The notes under the pieces: model-generated
What the model saw: only the letters and a program-made list of their open reading frames with translations
What the model was told of the DNA's origin: nothing
Databases searched by the model: none
Shown here: positions 31,977 through 32,348 of the stretch, piece after piece
How positions within the stretch are numbered: the stretch's first letter is position 1
Layout of the letters: each line of letters opens with the position of its first letter
Translations under genes and position numbers: made by a program
Assembly: GCA_910586605.1 (NCBI GenBank)
Contig: CAJUJR010000024.1
Span: forward strand, 1 to 32,348
Length of the DNA: 32,348 bases
Origin: an uncultured Lachnospiraceae bacterium
GTDB lineage: Bacteria; Bacillota; Clostridia; Lachnospirales; Lachnospiraceae
Reading direction: 5' to 3'

Positions 31977-32348
31977 TACTGCTGCCTACTATCCAATTTA
32001 TGCCAGTTTTTTTAAAAAGCAGCAGAAAACGGGCAGAATAGCAGGATATATGCTGGGAAAGGAAGCAGTGATGGCGTTTTATTGGAAATTTTGTGAAGAA
32101 ACAGGCAGTATATGTGAAGAACGGACCAGTTCTGTTTATGTTGTTCTCTGTTATAATGGGGAAATGTTTGAAACAGAAATTCATAGGTTTGCTGCTGGTT
32201 TTTAATATATGGCAAAGGATAGCAAAAGGACAATCAAAAAGGGAACAAACCATTTCTGGTTCATTCCCTTGTGATTCAAAATCTGGCGTTTCGATTATAC
32301 TGACGAGCAGAAAGATTTGCCAATTAATCACGCCGCAGTTACGTTACC
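31977..32348. other. Right-end region without a confident gene
   Basis: A plus-strand frame opens at ATG 32050 and runs 51 codons to 32205 (MLGKEAVMAFYWKFCEETGS at its start), but no good ribosome site precedes it and I recognise no family. On the minus strand, a hairpin with a T-run at 32236-32270 suggests a gene ending from the right, beyond the window. The rest shows nothing I can support. Confidence 0.4.
32236..32270 (-). terminator. Probable terminator for a minus-strand gene beyond the window
   Basis: AAGGGAA (32239-32245) pairs with TTCCCTT (32264-32270), and AACCA with TGGTT inside. On the minus strand the stem is followed by a T-run (32236-32240). Confidence 0.55.

Noticed and set aside
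31972..32331. 119-codon minus-strand ORF at the right edge
   Set aside because: It reads through the hairpin terminator at 32236-32270 and non-coding DNA, with no ribosome site or family resemblance.

Overview
The window looks like a chromosomal segment of a Gram-positive clostridium, most likely a Lachnospiraceae-type gut anaerobe. The reasons are a complete clostridial-order Rnf operon (rnfCDGEAB), strong AGGAGG ribosome sites, AT-leaning DNA, and relatives typical of that group: a YtrA-type GntR regulator with its ABC transporter, a GHKL/LytTR two-component pair, and an intracellular GH27 alpha-galactosidase. The genus cannot be fixed from sequence alone.

Layout. (1) 375-5689: promoter, rnfC-D-G-E-A-B and a strong terminator; this is the ferredoxin:NAD+ oxidoreductase ion pump. 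(2) 5690-6628: decayed intergenic DNA holding an antitoxin remnant and a 166-bp MITE-like element. (3) 6629-15450: an AT-rich accessory island. Its core is a large secreted modular protein: signal peptide, four CBM2-like modules, thrombospondin-type-3-like calcium repeats, and a C-terminal domain with lysozyme/transglycosylase-like motifs. The frame is broken by an exact 17-bp tandem duplication. A small three-helix membrane protein follows, overlapping the stop codon. An IS4-type element comes next, then a truncated and internally deleted second copy of the large gene's 3' end, two more intact copies and one deleted copy of the small membrane protein, short vestiges of the large gene's tail, a frameshifted DinJ/RelB-type antitoxin, and an AAA-ATPase/PD-(D/E)XK protein. 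The arrangement resembles a polymorphic toxin locus with orphan 3' modules and a diversified immunity family. This is an inference, but it is the strongest candidate for an undescribed system here.

(4) 15453-21495: an OmpR-type two-component system followed by an ABC transporter operon in which one permease is fused to an M1-type metallopeptidase. Five helically phased 11-bp direct repeats precede the ABC genes and are a plausible binding site for the response regulator. (5) 21620-24334, minus strand: a ytrA-like regulator, ABC ATPase, permease and CPBP membrane protease-like protein, read from a promoter overlapped by GTAC-type operator repeats. (6) 24534-28365: a helical ferritin-like-sized protein, tRNA-Pro(CGG), an alpha-galactosidase, and a chemoreceptor pseudogene with one stop codon and one frameshift. 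(7) 28511-31893: a MATE efflux protein convergent with, and overlapping, an AgrC-like kinase gene, which is preceded by its LytTR response regulator. A 20-bp motif (consensus GATTGRCYGYRAMTAGTAAC) recurs in three intergenic regions, with a degenerate fourth copy.
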